Part shown: positions 9,479-20,222 of the stretch, piece after piece
Numbering within the stretch: position 1 is the stretch's first letter
Layout: each line of letters opens with the position of its first letter
Assembly: GCF_000151315.2 (NCBI RefSeq)
Contig: NW_011887301.1
Span: 348,728 to 412,727 of the forward strand
DNA from: Capsaspora owczarzaki ATCC 30864
Lineage: Eukaryota > Opisthokonta > Filasterea
Length of the DNA stretch: 64,000 nucleotides
Reading direction: 5' to 3'
Notes under the pieces: generated by a model
The model's database searches: none
What the model was told of the DNA's origin: nothing
Seen by the model: only the letters and a program-made list of their open reading frames with translations
Made by a program: the position numbers and the translations under genes

Positions 9479-10999
9479 ATGGCGCTTCTGGCGCTCTTCC
9501 GGCGCCGATGGAAGTCGAGTCTCGTTCGAATCCTCCTTGTTGTCCTGTTGTTTGTGCTTGTTCAAACCGGAATGGCGTACTTTGCGACGCTGAGTGACTC
9601 TGCGGATGGGCCAGGTGCCGTTTCGCGTTGGGAGCCAATGCAAGAGCACAAGCCACCACCACCACTGCTGCACATCGACACGAACCTTGTCATACAACCA
9701 GGAACAAGCTCTTCTCAGACGAGTCTGACACATGCTGCCGAGGAGCCTGGCGACCCGCGATCAAGCTCCCGTAGGAGCAGTCACCTCTCGACCACCAACA
9801 AGCGATACCCCGCGCGGTCCAAGACGATCATCAAAGCTCCTGCTGCCTTGGAATCAAACGAAGATCGGCTGGATGAGCTGGCAAGACTGATGGCGTTGGC
9901 GGCTCCGTTGGAAGCGCGACTCCAGCAGCTTGAGCCGTGGCGTGCTGCCGCCACGCTTGTGGCCAAGGACGCCTGGCACAAAACATCTGGCAAGCAGTTC
10001 CAAATGCTCGATGCCACGCTCCAGGCTGCATCGGCGCGCCGGCGTCGCGACCTGATGAGTGATTGGCAGTTTCCAGCCAACACCACGCTCGCTCGCGTCG
10101 AGCCAGCGAGGATGCCGTCAACCAACGCGCGTCTTCCCGTGCCCAACCCATCCAAAATCGCGCACTCCCTGTTCACGGTGGAGCACAACCTGCCTGCAAG
10201 CCTCGCATTACCCGCGTTCGTATCCGGTCCAGCTCGCTCTGCCGTCTCTTCAGCTCGCATCGCGCTCCCCAAGAGATTTCTCTTGATTGGCGTGCTCTCT
10301 GCCAATACATATCGTCGTGCTGCTATTCGAGAAACGTGGGCGGCCGATGCGTTCAAGCACGGAGTGGAAGTTCGGTTTGTTCTGACGGAAACGGAAGGAA
10401 ATGGCGCGGCCGTTCGAGATGAGCAGGCGCGATACGGTGACCTCCTCCTGATCAAAGACAAGGTCAACTATCATTCGCTGGTGCGCAAGACGTACGGCTT
10501 TTTGCGCTGGGCCCTGCAAGAACGCGAGGTTCGCTTCATTTTCAAGACGGACGACGACACGTTTGTTAACATTCCACGGCTTTTGCGCTTTTTGACCACA
10601 CAGGCACCAATACGGCAGCTCATCATGGGCTATCCTTGGGTCGACAAGCCGATCGCAACGGCGGCCACCGCCTTCTCACGGAATGCCGAGTACGCCAACA
10701 GCACCGGACTCGACCGCTATCCAAAGTACATGTCTGGGGCTGGCATTGTCCTTACACCCGATGTGATTCGCTCGCTGATTGTTGCACAGCATTATGTGCC
10801 CATGCATCAATGGCCTCGCGAAGATGCAACGTTTTCGGCGTGGATCTGGGGTTTGAATCTGCAGCGATGGCCCCAAATTGAGTTCCTTCCGTTGTCTGAG
10901 CGTGCGCCCAATGTCGACATGTGCATCAACATGTTTCTGCATCACTGCGATGTGTTGAGCACCGCGGTGAAGGCCATGCAGAACTGCACTCCAGCTTAA
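9479..10999 (+). CDS. beta-1,3-galactosyltransferase-like protein (GT31)
   Basis: Intronless, 506 aa. Golgi-type type II protein: RRRW cytosolic start, signal anchor SLVRILLVVLLFVLVQTGMA (about residues 13-32), then a long Ser/Thr-rich stem to about residue 255. The catalytic domain shows family motifs in order: FLLIGVLSANTYRRAAIRETW (B3GALT motif 1), FVLTETEG, the DxD-containing FKTDDDTFVN, YPKYMSGAGIVL, and the EDxxxG-like motif PREDATFSAWIWG. These are the metal-binding and acceptor-side motifs of beta-1,3-Gal/GlcNAc transferases. Sugar specificity cannot be read from sequence. A C-terminal pair of Cys residues (CINMFLHHC) may form a disulphide. Confidence 0.9.
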   Translation: MALLALFRRRWKSSLVRILLVVLLFVLVQTGMAYFATLSDSADGPGAVSRWEPMQEHKPPPPLLHIDTNLVIQPGTSSSQTSLTHAAEEPGDPRSSSRRSSHLSTTNKRYPARSKTIIKAPAALESNEDRLDELARLMALAAPLEARLQQLEPWRAAATLVAKDAWHKTSGKQFQMLDATLQAASARRRRDLMSDWQFPANTTLARVEPARMPSTNARLPVPNPSKIAHSLFTVEHNLPASLALPAFVSGPARSAVSSARIALPKRFLLIGVLSANTYRRAAIRETWAADAFKHGVEVRFVLTETEGNGAAVRDEQARYGDLLLIKDKVNYHSLVRKTYGFLRWALQEREVRFIFKTDDDTFVNIPRLLRFLTTQAPIRQLIMGYPWVDKPIATAATAFSRNAEYANSTGLDRYPKYMSGAGIVLTPDVIRSLIVAQHYVPMHQWPREDATFSAWIWGLNLQRWPQIEFLPLSERAPNVDMCINMFLHHCDVLSTAVKAMQNCTPA

Positions 11000-11224
11000 G
11001 AGTATGATTTCTCCTATGCATTGTTATCTTTCCTACCCTTTTCATTTCTCCTCTGCATTGTTATCGATTAAAATAGCCAAACAATCATTCTCACGTCGTT
11101 GCAAATGTGTTGAACATTCCCAGTCTTTTATTGGTGGTGTTGTCAAGTGAACACAAAGGCGAAAGCATGAGATAGGACAACCAGGAGCACCTCACACATT
11201 TCTTGTGTTGACCAACACCTAGAT

Positions 11225-11842
11225 TTAAATGTTCAGGGAGGGAGTGGCCCAGCTGGCAGCCGACTCAATGGCGCACTCGTCAGTGCCGCGGCGAATGAGG
11301 AAATCACCGCCATAGTCGGTCGAGTGGCGGCCCCAAGAGTTGGCAACACGCCAGTACTTGGTGTTGGTAGTGGGATCAACGCCATATCCGATCAGCAGCA
11401 CGGCGTGCGAAACAGTCTCGAACGGGTTGAAGCCAACGGTGCCGGGAGTGGTGTCGCAAGTGTAAACGCCAGCTGCACGGGGGAATGAGCAGAACCGTGA
11501 GATCTAAAAAAAAAAAAAAAAAACAGCCCCACAAATTACACCAACGGCTCGAGTGGCATCTTACAGCGGTAGGTCATGAAGCTGTCAAGAACGAGGAAGC
11601 TGACCGAGAGAGGACCATAGTTGACGAGGTGGTCAATCATACCAAGCTCGCTGCAGTTGCCATAGTAGCCACCGACATAGTTGAAATCATCGACAGTGTA
11701 GAGGCGGGGGAGAGCGCAGCCGGCCGAGCAGGGAACCTCGGGGATCAGACCGCTCTGGTACGGGAAGCAGCTTTCGTCAACAAAGCCATAATCTTGGCCA
11801 AACTGAGATGAACGAGCAAAAAAAAAAAAAAAAAAAGAACAA

Positions 11843-11873
<31 letters not shown>

Positions 11874-13818
11874 AAAAAAAAAGAAAAACAGAAAAAAAAG
11901 CAAGGACAGGCAGAAATAAAATCAAGGTAAGCACGACGACATCGGTTCTAATGACTCCTGAACAGAAGGACAAACCTTGGAAACGAGGTACTCGAAACCG
12001 CCATCGCAGCCCTGGCTGTAAGCCGAGCACGAAACAACGCGCTGGGGCGACAGGAGAGGAGTAAGCTTGTTCTGGCTCTTGACACGAATGCGAGCCTGGA
12101 GCATCTCAGTGCCGGAGAAGGCATAGCAGCTGATGAGCAACAGACAGAGTGAGACGCTTTTGTAGAATAGGAACAACGCAGAGTACGACAAAGGAGCGCT
12201 TACCTGCCGCAGCTAAGCTGGTCACTGTGAATCAACGCCAAGAACACAACACCAAACAAAAATGAGACGAAAGTGAATCAAAAGGTCAGTACAACAAAAA
12301 CAAAACAATCGCCCACTCCGATCCCATCACGCCGTGCCAAAACTGTACCGCATGGGGCCGACGTAGTCAATGCCAGACACGTTGCGCCAGTTCAGCTCGG
12401 CGGGGTAAGCAGCGAATGCGTCGGCAGAAGCCTTGGCGGCAGTGCGCAGCTTGGCCGGGGGCAGGTGAGCCTCGACGCTGGTCTTGAGCTTGCGGCCAGC
12501 CATGGCCTGGACCTCGCGCATCGGGCGACCAACAAGGGCAGGGTTGGGACCAGCAGTCCACAGGTTCTGGGCAGCGTTGAGGCGAGCAATGTATTCGTGG
12601 TCGGCATGGAAGCTTTTGTTGCCAATCAAAAAAAAACAACAGGACAACAAAGTCAGCATGCAGTCCCACACCACTTTCCCCATTCATGCATCACCGAAAA
12701 TCTTTACATGGCGTCGGGAGAAGCAGCCTGGGGCTTGGGAGCGTAGGTGGTGACGGGGGAAACAGTGTTGGCAGCCTCCTGCTCGGTAAAGTACGAAGCC
12801 TTGTAGCCCTTGAAGCAGCCCCAGCCGAGCGGGAGCTGGCCCGAGCCGTAGGGAGCGTCGTGGTAGGTGCTGAGGACGGTCTCGTTGCAGAAGGACGTGA
12901 CGTTGCCGCTGATCGGGTCGACCGTGTACGGGAAGAAGGCAAAGAAGAGCTGGGTGAACTTTGCACCGTCCATCATTCGGACGCTGATGCCCTCGTCGTA
13001 GATCATGGTCCAGTCCGCAACCTGGATGCCAGACGAGTTGTAGACAATGTTGGGCTCTGCAAAGCGCAGGTGGAGCGACTTGACTGGATTGAACGTGTCG
13101 TCGTTGCAGACGAGCGAGTTGTCGCCATTGTTGGCGCCCATGTCAAAGCGCCAAGTGCCGACAATCTGAGCACATACAACAACCACAAACAAATCATACA
13201 CATGCAAGTTAGAACGAGTCATACGTCGAGCATTACAATGTGAGGACAATGAGTAAAAAGAGTCCGACATTGGAGTTCAAAGAGGGAGAAGCGGGGGAAA
13301 AAAGGGAGTTCAAGTCAGCGGTTTCGGAGCTCGACCAGTCGTCGTGGGGGCAAAGACGTAAGCCCAAGTCACATAGACATCAATACACACTCGAATTGTA
13401 GAGGGTTGACAAAACCAAAGGGGTGGGAGTGGGGGTCAAGGGAGGAGCGTGGCGAAAAAGAGTTCAAGGTCAGCGGTTTTTTGGTAAGAAATGCTGCCAG
13501 TCGTCGCGGGGCAACGACGTAGGGTTGGGGACATGTGCACATATACGCACTCCACTGTTGGGGTTTGACGAAAGTGAAGGAGGTGGGGGTAACGGGTCGA
13601 GGAGCAAGGCGGAACGGAGCGGACTTAAAAAGCGAGCCAGCCAACCACGCGCTCAAGCAGTGACGACAGAGAGAAAGAGTAGATGCATGCGCAGAGTGGC
13701 GTTGCTGCAGCGTGTTCACCTGGTCGTAGAGGCAGTGGACGGGAATGTCCGCGCGGGCAACGGCAGCGACGCCGAGCAGCGCAAGCAGAGCAACAAGCAA
13801 TGCTGAAGCAGTACGCAT
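11225..13818 (-). CDS. dipeptidyl peptidase I (cathepsin C-like, peptidase C1)
   Basis: Lysosomal papain-family enzyme that removes N-terminal dipeptides. Seven exons on the minus strand: 13720-13818, 12708-13165, 12349-12612, 12204-12224, 11976-12129, 11565-11802, 11225-11472; all phases agree, giving 493 aa. It has a signal peptide ([17 protein letters not shown]). Next is an exclusion domain (residues about 34-185: [36 protein letters not shown]), the feature that separates DPP1 from ordinary cathepsins. Then come a propeptide and the mature domain starting near [15 protein letters not shown]. The catalytic triad is Cys in DQLSCGSCYAFS (about residue 282), His in [11 protein letters not shown] and Asn in VANSWG. 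The Gln and first part of the active-site motif lie in a 21-nt microexon. Intron 1 carries a tandem duplication. The intron between 11803 and 11975 is extremely A-rich on the plus strand. Confidence 0.93.
13296..13610. repeat. tandem duplication inside DPP1 intron 1
   Basis: Two imperfect direct copies of about 150-160 bp (roughly 13300-13443 and 13453-13605). Shared landmarks in both are GAGTTCAAG..TCAGCGGTTT, CAGTCGTCG.GGGGCAA, GACGTA, CACACT/CGCACTCCA, GGGTTTGACGAAA/GGGTTGACAAAA, GGTGGG..GGGGGT and a GAGGAGC end. It lies fully within the 554-nt first intron of the cathepsin C gene. Confidence 0.7.
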
Positions 13819-14039
13819 TGGAGAAGACCAAAAAAAAGAAAAAAAAAAAGAGAGACTGAGATTCTGAGATCGGAGTTGGGTTGAGGTTGATGATGCATAG
13901 CTTGCTTGGGGGTTTATTGATTGAGAGATTGAGAGTGAGCTTGAGAGTGAGAGCGGTGGGTTGGGGTGTGGTGGTGCGGTGACACCGATGTTGAATTGTT
14001 TCTTGGCAAGTACAACTTGAATGCAGTGTTGCAAGCCCG

Positions 14040-14432
14040 CTAAGCACACTTCAGGTCTGGGTTTTTCACAACCTCGAAGGATTTATATCCGTCCATGAAT
14101 TTATCCAAGGTGTGCAAGTATACCACGCCTTGATTGTCCATGTGAATAACTTGTCACTTCTTTGAAACCTAGCCTTGTTCGTTGCATGCAGTGACAATGC
14201 CCACATGGTAGCCAGCGCTGTCCCTGGAGCACCACAGCGAGTCTCCGCATTGAAGCTCTCTAATAGCATCATAAGTGCCTTCAATCGCCTCGAAGGGGTG
14301 GGAAGTTTTGGAGAGCGCGATGCCAAGCTGTGTTTCTTTCGAATTGCCAATTTTCTCAAACTTGCTCATTCGACTGACAGACGAGGGAACTGGCATGCCT
14401 GTGTAAATGACGCTGTAAAGCATGTCGCTCAT
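14040..14432 (-). pseudogene. broken small gene with papain-like/LRAT-type features
   Basis: The minus-strand frame from ATG 14432 reads MSDMLYSVIYTGMPVPSSVS and continues to LQCGDSLWCSRDSAGYHVGI, then stops at a TAG near 14171. Past the stop, another frame resumes with QVIHMDNQGVVYLHTLDKFM and ends at 14040. The GD..WCSR..GYHVGIV and VIHMDNQGVV segments resemble the His-bearing beta-strands of NlpC/P60-LRAT (permuted papain) proteins, but the expected later Cys motif is absent. No GT-AG intron joins the two frames, so I call it a frameshifted, truncated gene. It lies head-to-head with the first SAP-NTPase gene, about 220 bp away, and its 5' part recurs at 17465-17600. Confidence 0.45.
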
Positions 14433-15434
14433 TGCCGCTCGGCCAGCTCGTCCAGCTCGTCCAGCTGAAGAGTGGGGGTCTGGGCATTGTGAGTGAAGCT
14501 GTTGGCGGCATTTCCGAAAATGTCAAAGACAAGTTCTCAGTCATTTCAGTTTTTTTGACTTGTTTTTCGCGCCTTTTTTTTTTTTTTTCCCCATCTTTTT
14601 CTTCGTTTCCCCCCCCCCCTCCTCCTCCCGCTCCCTTCCTTTCCAACGCAACAATGTCCACCGCGGCCGCACCTAAAACTGAAAAGCAGTGGTTGAGTCT
14701 CTCTGTAAGGGCACAACCACTCTGCTCTCGTTGTGCCGTTCGTGGTGCTCACAACTGCGCTTTTGTTTCTTTGCTTTTAGGCTAATCAACTGCGCAACGA
14801 GCTCACCAAGCGCGGTCTCGCATCTGACGGCTTCAAGAAGGACATGGTGGTACGTCTCGTGGCTCATGACGCGGGGCAGCAGCAGCAGCAGCAGCCGCAG
14901 CAGCAGCCGCAGCAACAGAAACAGAACTCCGCCTCATACGCTGCCGTCACCTCCTCGTCTTCAACCTCCTCGTCTTCAGCAGCAGCACTCTCATCTTCAT
15001 CAGCAGCAGCAGCACCATCAGCAGCAGCGTTGCTCTCAACAACAGCACCGCCGCTAGCAACAGCGGCAGCACCAGTATCCTCATCTTCTGCTCCAACAGT
15101 GCCGTCGTCCTCATCTTCTGCTGCAGCAGCCCAGCCGCCATTCGTGCCACCGCTTCGGCCAGCTCAAGGCACCACATTCACTGTTTCCAGTGCGGACTTG
15201 GATGGCCTCACTGTTCCGGACGAGATCAAGGCGCTATTGGATACGCATGGCAAGAGCGTCGAATTGCTCGATCGCAACATTTCAGGTGACTTTTTCCAAC
15301 TTCTGTTAACATCAGACGAAGCACCCAGGCCTCACTACCTCACCGGTGTTGGCGGCGTCGGCAAAAGCAGTATTCTGCTGATGCTGGCCGTGCTGGCGAT
15401 GAAACACAACAGGGCCTTCTTCGAGCGATACGCC

Positions 15435-15479
<45 letters not shown>

Positions 15480-17345
15480 TCTGCTGCTACCCCATTCGAT
15501 GGTGTCATTTTCCTCATCTACCTACCCGAGACTGCTGCGTTCGTTGGACAACAACCTGAGGTCGCGGCTTCCCAACTGATCGAAAGGTTGCGGATCGCGA
15601 ACGCCCGTCTGTTGAGCTCTCGTCTGCTCGATGAGCCCGCGTTTCGGAAACTCAAGGCGGCTTTTGTCGAAGAGGATGATGGGCCCTCACTCGACCAATG
15701 GGTTCGCATCAATGCAGCACTGCAAGGCCTCGAGTCCAAAAGGCACCGATTCCGCACCCTCGTCCTTGTCGACCAGTGGAATTCGATCGTTTACTCGCAA
15801 CCCCCTCCCGTTGGCCACAAGAACAAGGAGGCATACCATCCTGCTCAAGACTTCTACAGGCTCAGCACACGCTTCGGTTTCTCGCTTTTCGTTGCTGCAG
15901 TCAGTTCCTCGTTCAACATGGGCTCAGACAGCGCTTTCAGCGACGCGCAAGTTGGTGGAGCACAACAGCCAATCGAATCCCTGACTGATGAAGAAGCCGA
16001 AACGTTGCGCGCGATCTGGTGGCACCGCAATCCATCTTTGAAACTCACCGCCGCCAGTATGAAAGAGCTTCACCTGAAGGTCGGTGGCGTCGCGCGCATT
16101 TTGCAGTATTATGCAACATCCCGGTCCCACAAGAATCCAGAAGCAGAGTTTCGCCGACTGTGCGAGCAATATTACGACAACCGACTCAAACGTCTTATTG
16201 AGCGCTTTCGTCGCACAGACGAATTCACCAGTTTTGTGTGCGACCTCGCCACGATCTTTGCGCGGACAAGCATCCCCGAGAAGACACCCGAGGTTTGGGT
16301 GCAGACCGGCATGGTGAAGCAAGATCCAACTGATCAAAGCCAACTCGTCCCGGTCAGCGATCTGGTTCGCGCCGCGGCTGTGAGGCGCTTCAACGCCGAG
16401 CGAGCCGGCCTGATGCGCATTGTGTTTGCAAACCAATCCACGACTTGGAGCGCGCTCGAGATTTTCGTCCTCTCCTGCCTTCAGTACAAGCATCAAACGT
16501 TGAAGGGGACAGACTTGTCAGACGAGGCGGTCCTGACGCTTACCACCTCTGTCGACAACGTGCATGTGCTCGACCGGTCAATCATGAATCTTGGCGCGGA
16601 CGGCTATCTTACATCTCACCACGGCGCTCTACCGTTTCCGGTCGGCACGCTGCTCATTCCTGGCTGGGCCACTCATCCCGTTGCCGACGCTGTCTTGTTG
16701 ACGCGTCAAAACGATGGCTCCGAAGCCTTGATCTTTTTCCAGATCAGCAAATCCTCATACGCGAAGCACGACACCAAACTGCCCGACTTGGCTTCCAAGC
16801 AACTCGGCAGCGCGTCCGTTCTGGAGGTGTATCGCGAGCTGTTTGGTCTCGCCGGAAATCAGGCCTACGACACGCCAGACATTGCTCAAGGCAAGCTCAG
16901 CGGTACCCTTGTCAAGTATGTTTACGCCACTTTGGCACAGAAACCTCAGGAAGATGAGGGCGAGAGAAAAAAAGGAAAGAAAAAACAGGCCAAAAAAGAA
17001 CAGGACGATGTTTTTCTGATGCGCCAGGAGCATATCAAAGAGCTGGACTCCAAAGCATGGGCCGCCATGGCCGGGGCCAAGCCTTAAATCTCCGGCATTT
17101 CTGCGCTTTTCTTGTGTGTAACTGCTTTTTTTTTGTTTGTTTGTTTGCTTGTTTGCTTCTTTGTTTCTTTGTTTCTTTGTTTTGCGTGCACAGCTGTGTT
17201 GGGCTGCAATACAACTTCAATTCTGACTGTTCGACGATGCTGAAGCCACGGCCTCTTCCCATCGCAGTCGACGATCCTACGTGCAGGTCAAAATTGCTTT
17301 CAATCATGCATGGCAGCCTGTTGTGAATGACTTGGGATGGCCTTT
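14325..17345 (+). repeat. tandem segmental duplication, unit 1
   Basis: About 3.0 kb, aligning with 17465-20445 across promoter, exon 1, intron, long exon and 3' flank. Shared non-coding landmarks are CAATTTTCTC(A/G)AACTTGCTC, GTAAATGACGC(T/C)GTAAA, a GCTCGTCCA array (2 to 3 copies here, 5 in unit 2), AAGAGTGGG.GTCTGGGCATT, and the 3' block CTGAAGCCACGGCCTCTTCC through GACTTGGGATGGCCTTTTGGA. Coding similarity stays very high in the C-terminal two thirds. Confidence 0.9.
14654..17087 (+). CDS. SAP-domain, Crinkler/RHS-like P-loop NTPase with nuclease-like C-terminus (copy A)
   Basis: Exon 1 14654-14704, intron with donor GTAAGG and acceptor TTTTAG, exon 2 14781-17087; 785 aa. Order of parts: a SAP-like DNA-binding helix pair (about residues 18-48: ANQLRNELTKRGLASDGF, then VVRLVAHD); a Gln/Ser/Ala-rich linker; a P-loop NTPase with Walker A GVGGVGKSS (about 205-213) and a Walker B-like LVLVDQWNS (about 343-351); a helical region; and a C-terminal block TLLIPGWATHPVADAVLL followed by ALIFFQISKSSYAKH (about 667-680). 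That last pairing (Pro..D..FQ(T/S)xSxxH) is characteristic of the restriction-endonuclease-fold domain of Crinkler/RHS (CR) effectors of oomycetes, chytrids and trypanosomes. Activity is inferred, not shown. An Ala-Pro dipeptide repeat (15434-15480) follows the Walker A helix. A second copy lies 3 kb downstream. Confidence 0.6.
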
Positions 17346-17464
17346 TGGAAGCATCTGGAGTAGATCTAGAATCGTAATTTTTTCGAAATTCAGCGGTTAT
17401 CGAAAAGAACTGTGGCATGGATCATTGCCCACGGTGTTGCTGTTTTGAGAGCACATTGCATGCA

Positions 17465-17600
17465 TGCATCGCTGTGTGTTTCGCATTTGCCAATTTTCTC
17501 GAACTTGCTCATTCTACTGACTGACGAGGGAACTGGTGACGACAATCGTGCAGCGCCACGCCTGTGTAAATGACGCCGTAAAAACATGTCGCTTATTGCC
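17465..17600 (-). pseudogene. remnant of the divergent papain-like/LRAT-type gene
   Basis: Minus-strand match to the first part of the 14040-14432 element. Both carry VPSSVSRMSKFEKIG and the sequence just beyond, but this copy has lost the ATG context, contains an insertion after the first codons, and similarity stops at about 17465. The GD..WC and HVGIV segments are absent. It is a duplicated promoter-proximal fragment rather than a gene. Confidence 0.55.
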
Positions 17601-17831
17601 GCTCGTCCAGCTCGTCCAGCTCGTCCAGCTCGTCCAGCTCGTCCAGCTGAAGAGTGGGGTCTGGGCATTGTGAGTGAAGCTGTTGGCGGCATTTCCGAAA
17701 ATGTCAAAGACAAGTTCTCAGTCATTTCAGTTTTTTTGACTTGTTTTTCGCGCCTTTTTTTTTTTTTTTTCCCTTCTTTTTCTTCGTTTCCCCCCCCCCC
17801 TCCTCCCGCTCCCTTCCTTTCCAACGCAACA

Positions 17832-20150
17832 ATGTCCACCGCGGCCGCACCTAAAACTGAAAAAGCAGTGGTTGAATCTCTCTGTAAGGGCACAACCACT
17901 CTGCTCTCGTTGTGCCGTTCGTGGTGCTCACAACTGCGCTTTTGTTTCTTTGCTTTGTAGGCTGAACAGCTGCGCAAAGAGCTCACCAAGCGCGGTCTCG
18001 CATCTGACGGCTTCAAGAAGGTCATGGCGGCACGTCTCGTGGCTCACGATGCAGGGCTGCATCCACCGCCGCAGCAGCACCAGCAACAGCAGAACCCCAA
18101 CTCCTCATCTTCTGCAGGGCCACCGCCAGCACCGCTAGCACTGCCAGCAGCACCAGCAGCAGCATCAGCCAACACGGGCAACAACAGCGTTGCGAGCACC
18201 AGCAGCAGCAACAGCGACCCGAGCAGCTCAGCCGCCGGATTGACCGACGATGCACCGCCTCCACCGGCCGAAGGCACAACATTCATCTTTTCCAGTGATG
18301 AAGTGAAAAACTTCACAATTCCGGACGAGATCAACAGGTTGCTGCGGGTTCATGGCAATAGCGTAGAATTGCTCGATCGCAAAATTTCGAGCAACATTTT
18401 TGAAGATCTGTTGGCGTCAGGCCGAGCACCGGAACCTCGCTACCTCAGCGGTGTTGGTGGTGTCGGCAAAAGCAGTATTCTGCTGATGATGGTCGTGCTG
18501 GCGATGCGCCATAACAGGGCCTTCTTCGAGCGTTTCGCTGCTGCTCCTGCTCCTGCTCCTGCTCCTGCTCTCGCTCCCGGTTCTTTCGATGGTGCCATCT
18601 TTCTCATCTACCTGCCCAAGACTGGTGCGTTCTGCCACGAAACTTCTGAAGTTGCGGCTTCTCAACTGATCGGCGATTTGCGAATTGCCAACCGCCGTCT
18701 GTTGCGCTCGGGCTTGCTTGACGAGCCCGCGTTTGAGTTACTCAAGGATGCGTTTGTGCACCGCAAGACCTCGTCCGGGCATTTTGAGTCCGCACTGAAC
18801 CAATGGGGTCGCATCAATGCTGCGTTGGTTGGCCTCGAGTCCCAAAGTCACCGTTTCCGCACCCTCGTCCTCATCGACCAGTGGAATTCGATCATTCATG
18901 CGAAAGCCCTTCCCGTTGGTGACGAGGACCAGCTCAAGGCAGACCATCCGGCTCAAGCCTTCTACAGACTCAGCACACGCTTCGGTTTCTCGCTTTTCGT
19001 TGCTGCAGTCAGCTCCTCGCCCAGGATGGACTCATCCAACGCTCTCAGCGGCTCGCAATGTGGTGGAGCTGAACAACCAATCGAGTTCCTGACTGATGAA
19101 GAAGCCGAAACGTTGCGCGCGATTTGGTACTACCGCAGTCCACCCTTCAGAATCACCGCCGCCAGTATGAAACGGCTTCACCTGAAATTCGGTGGCGTCG
19201 CGCGCATTTTGCAGTATTATGCAACATCCCAGTCCCACAAGAATCCAGAAGCAGAGTTTCGCCGACTGTGCGAGCAATATTACGACCACCGACTCGATCG
19301 CCTTATTGAGCGCCTTCGTCCCACAACGGAATTCACCAGCCTTGTTTGCGACCTCGCCACGATTGTTGCGCGGACAAGCATCCCCGAGAGGACACCCGAG
19401 GTTTGGCTGCAGACCGGCTTGGTGAAGCAAGATCCAACTGATCAAAGCCAACTCGTCCCGGTCAGCGATCTGGTTCGCGCCGCGGCTGTGAGGCGCTTCA
19501 ACGCCGAGCGAGCCAACCTGATGCGCATTGTGTTTGACAACCCAGCCACGACTTGGAGCGCACTCGAGATTTTCGTCCTCTCCTGCCTTCAGTATGCGAG
19601 TCAAACGTTGAAGGGGACAGACCTGTCGGACGAGTCGGTCCTAGAGCTGACCACGACTGTCGACAACGTGCACGTGCTCGACCGGTCAATCACGAATCTT
19701 GGCGCGAAAAATTATCTCGCTGCTTTCAACGGCGATCAGCCTTTCCCGGTCGGCACACTGCTCATTCCTGGCTGGCCCAACCATCCCGTTGCCGATGCAG
19801 TCTTGCTGACGCGTCAAAACGATGACTCGAACGTCTTGATCTTTTTCCAAATCAGCAAATCTTCGTACGCCGATCACCAGACCAAAGTACCAAACTTGGT
19901 TTCCAACAAAATCGGCAACGCATCCGTTCTGGCAGTGTACCGCGAGCTGTTTGGCCTCCCGAACAATGTTGACTACAACCCGCCATCCATTGCTCAAGGC
20001 AAGCTCGACGGTACCCTTGTCAAGTATGTGTACGCCACCTTGGACGAGAGCACGGCTGAACCGGATCACGACGTTTTTCTGATGCGCGAGGCGCATGTCA
20101 GAGAGCTGGATTCCGAAGCATGGGCCGCAATGGCTGGGGTCGAGCCCTAA
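17832..20150 (+). CDS. SAP-domain, Crinkler/RHS-like P-loop NTPase with nuclease-like C-terminus (copy B)
   Basis: Tandem paralogue of copy A with the same domain order. Exon 2 is 17961-20150 (729 codons plus stop): SAP AEQLRKELTKRGLASDGF, an Ala/Ser-rich linker without the long Gln runs, Walker A GVGGVGKSS, a Walker B-like LVLIDQWNS, and C-terminal TLLIPGWPNHPVADAVLL followed by VLIFFQISKSSYADH. Divergence is concentrated in the linker and N-terminal NTPase region. Exon 1 is odd: compared with copy A it has one extra A (run at 17860-17864). Splicing at the conserved GTAAGG donor (17884) would therefore hit an immediate stop in exon 2. A GTGGTT donor after 17867 would restore phase (MSTAAAPKTEKA, then exon 2), as would initiation at the Met at 18024. 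Confidence 0.55.
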
Positions 20151-20188
20151 CCTCGAGGCGCGTTGCTCTTTTTGTGTTGTGCAACTTT

Positions 20189-20222
<34 letters not shown>

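Noticed and set aside
9781-10467. 228-codon minus-strand frame
   Set aside because: Antisense to the GT31 gene stem and catalytic start; no family motif.
14066-14359. Minus-strand frame of 97 codons as a separate gene
   Set aside because: It reads the out-of-phase strand of the broken LRAT/NlpC-like element; the frames with recognisable segments are those at 14169-14432 and 14040-14160.
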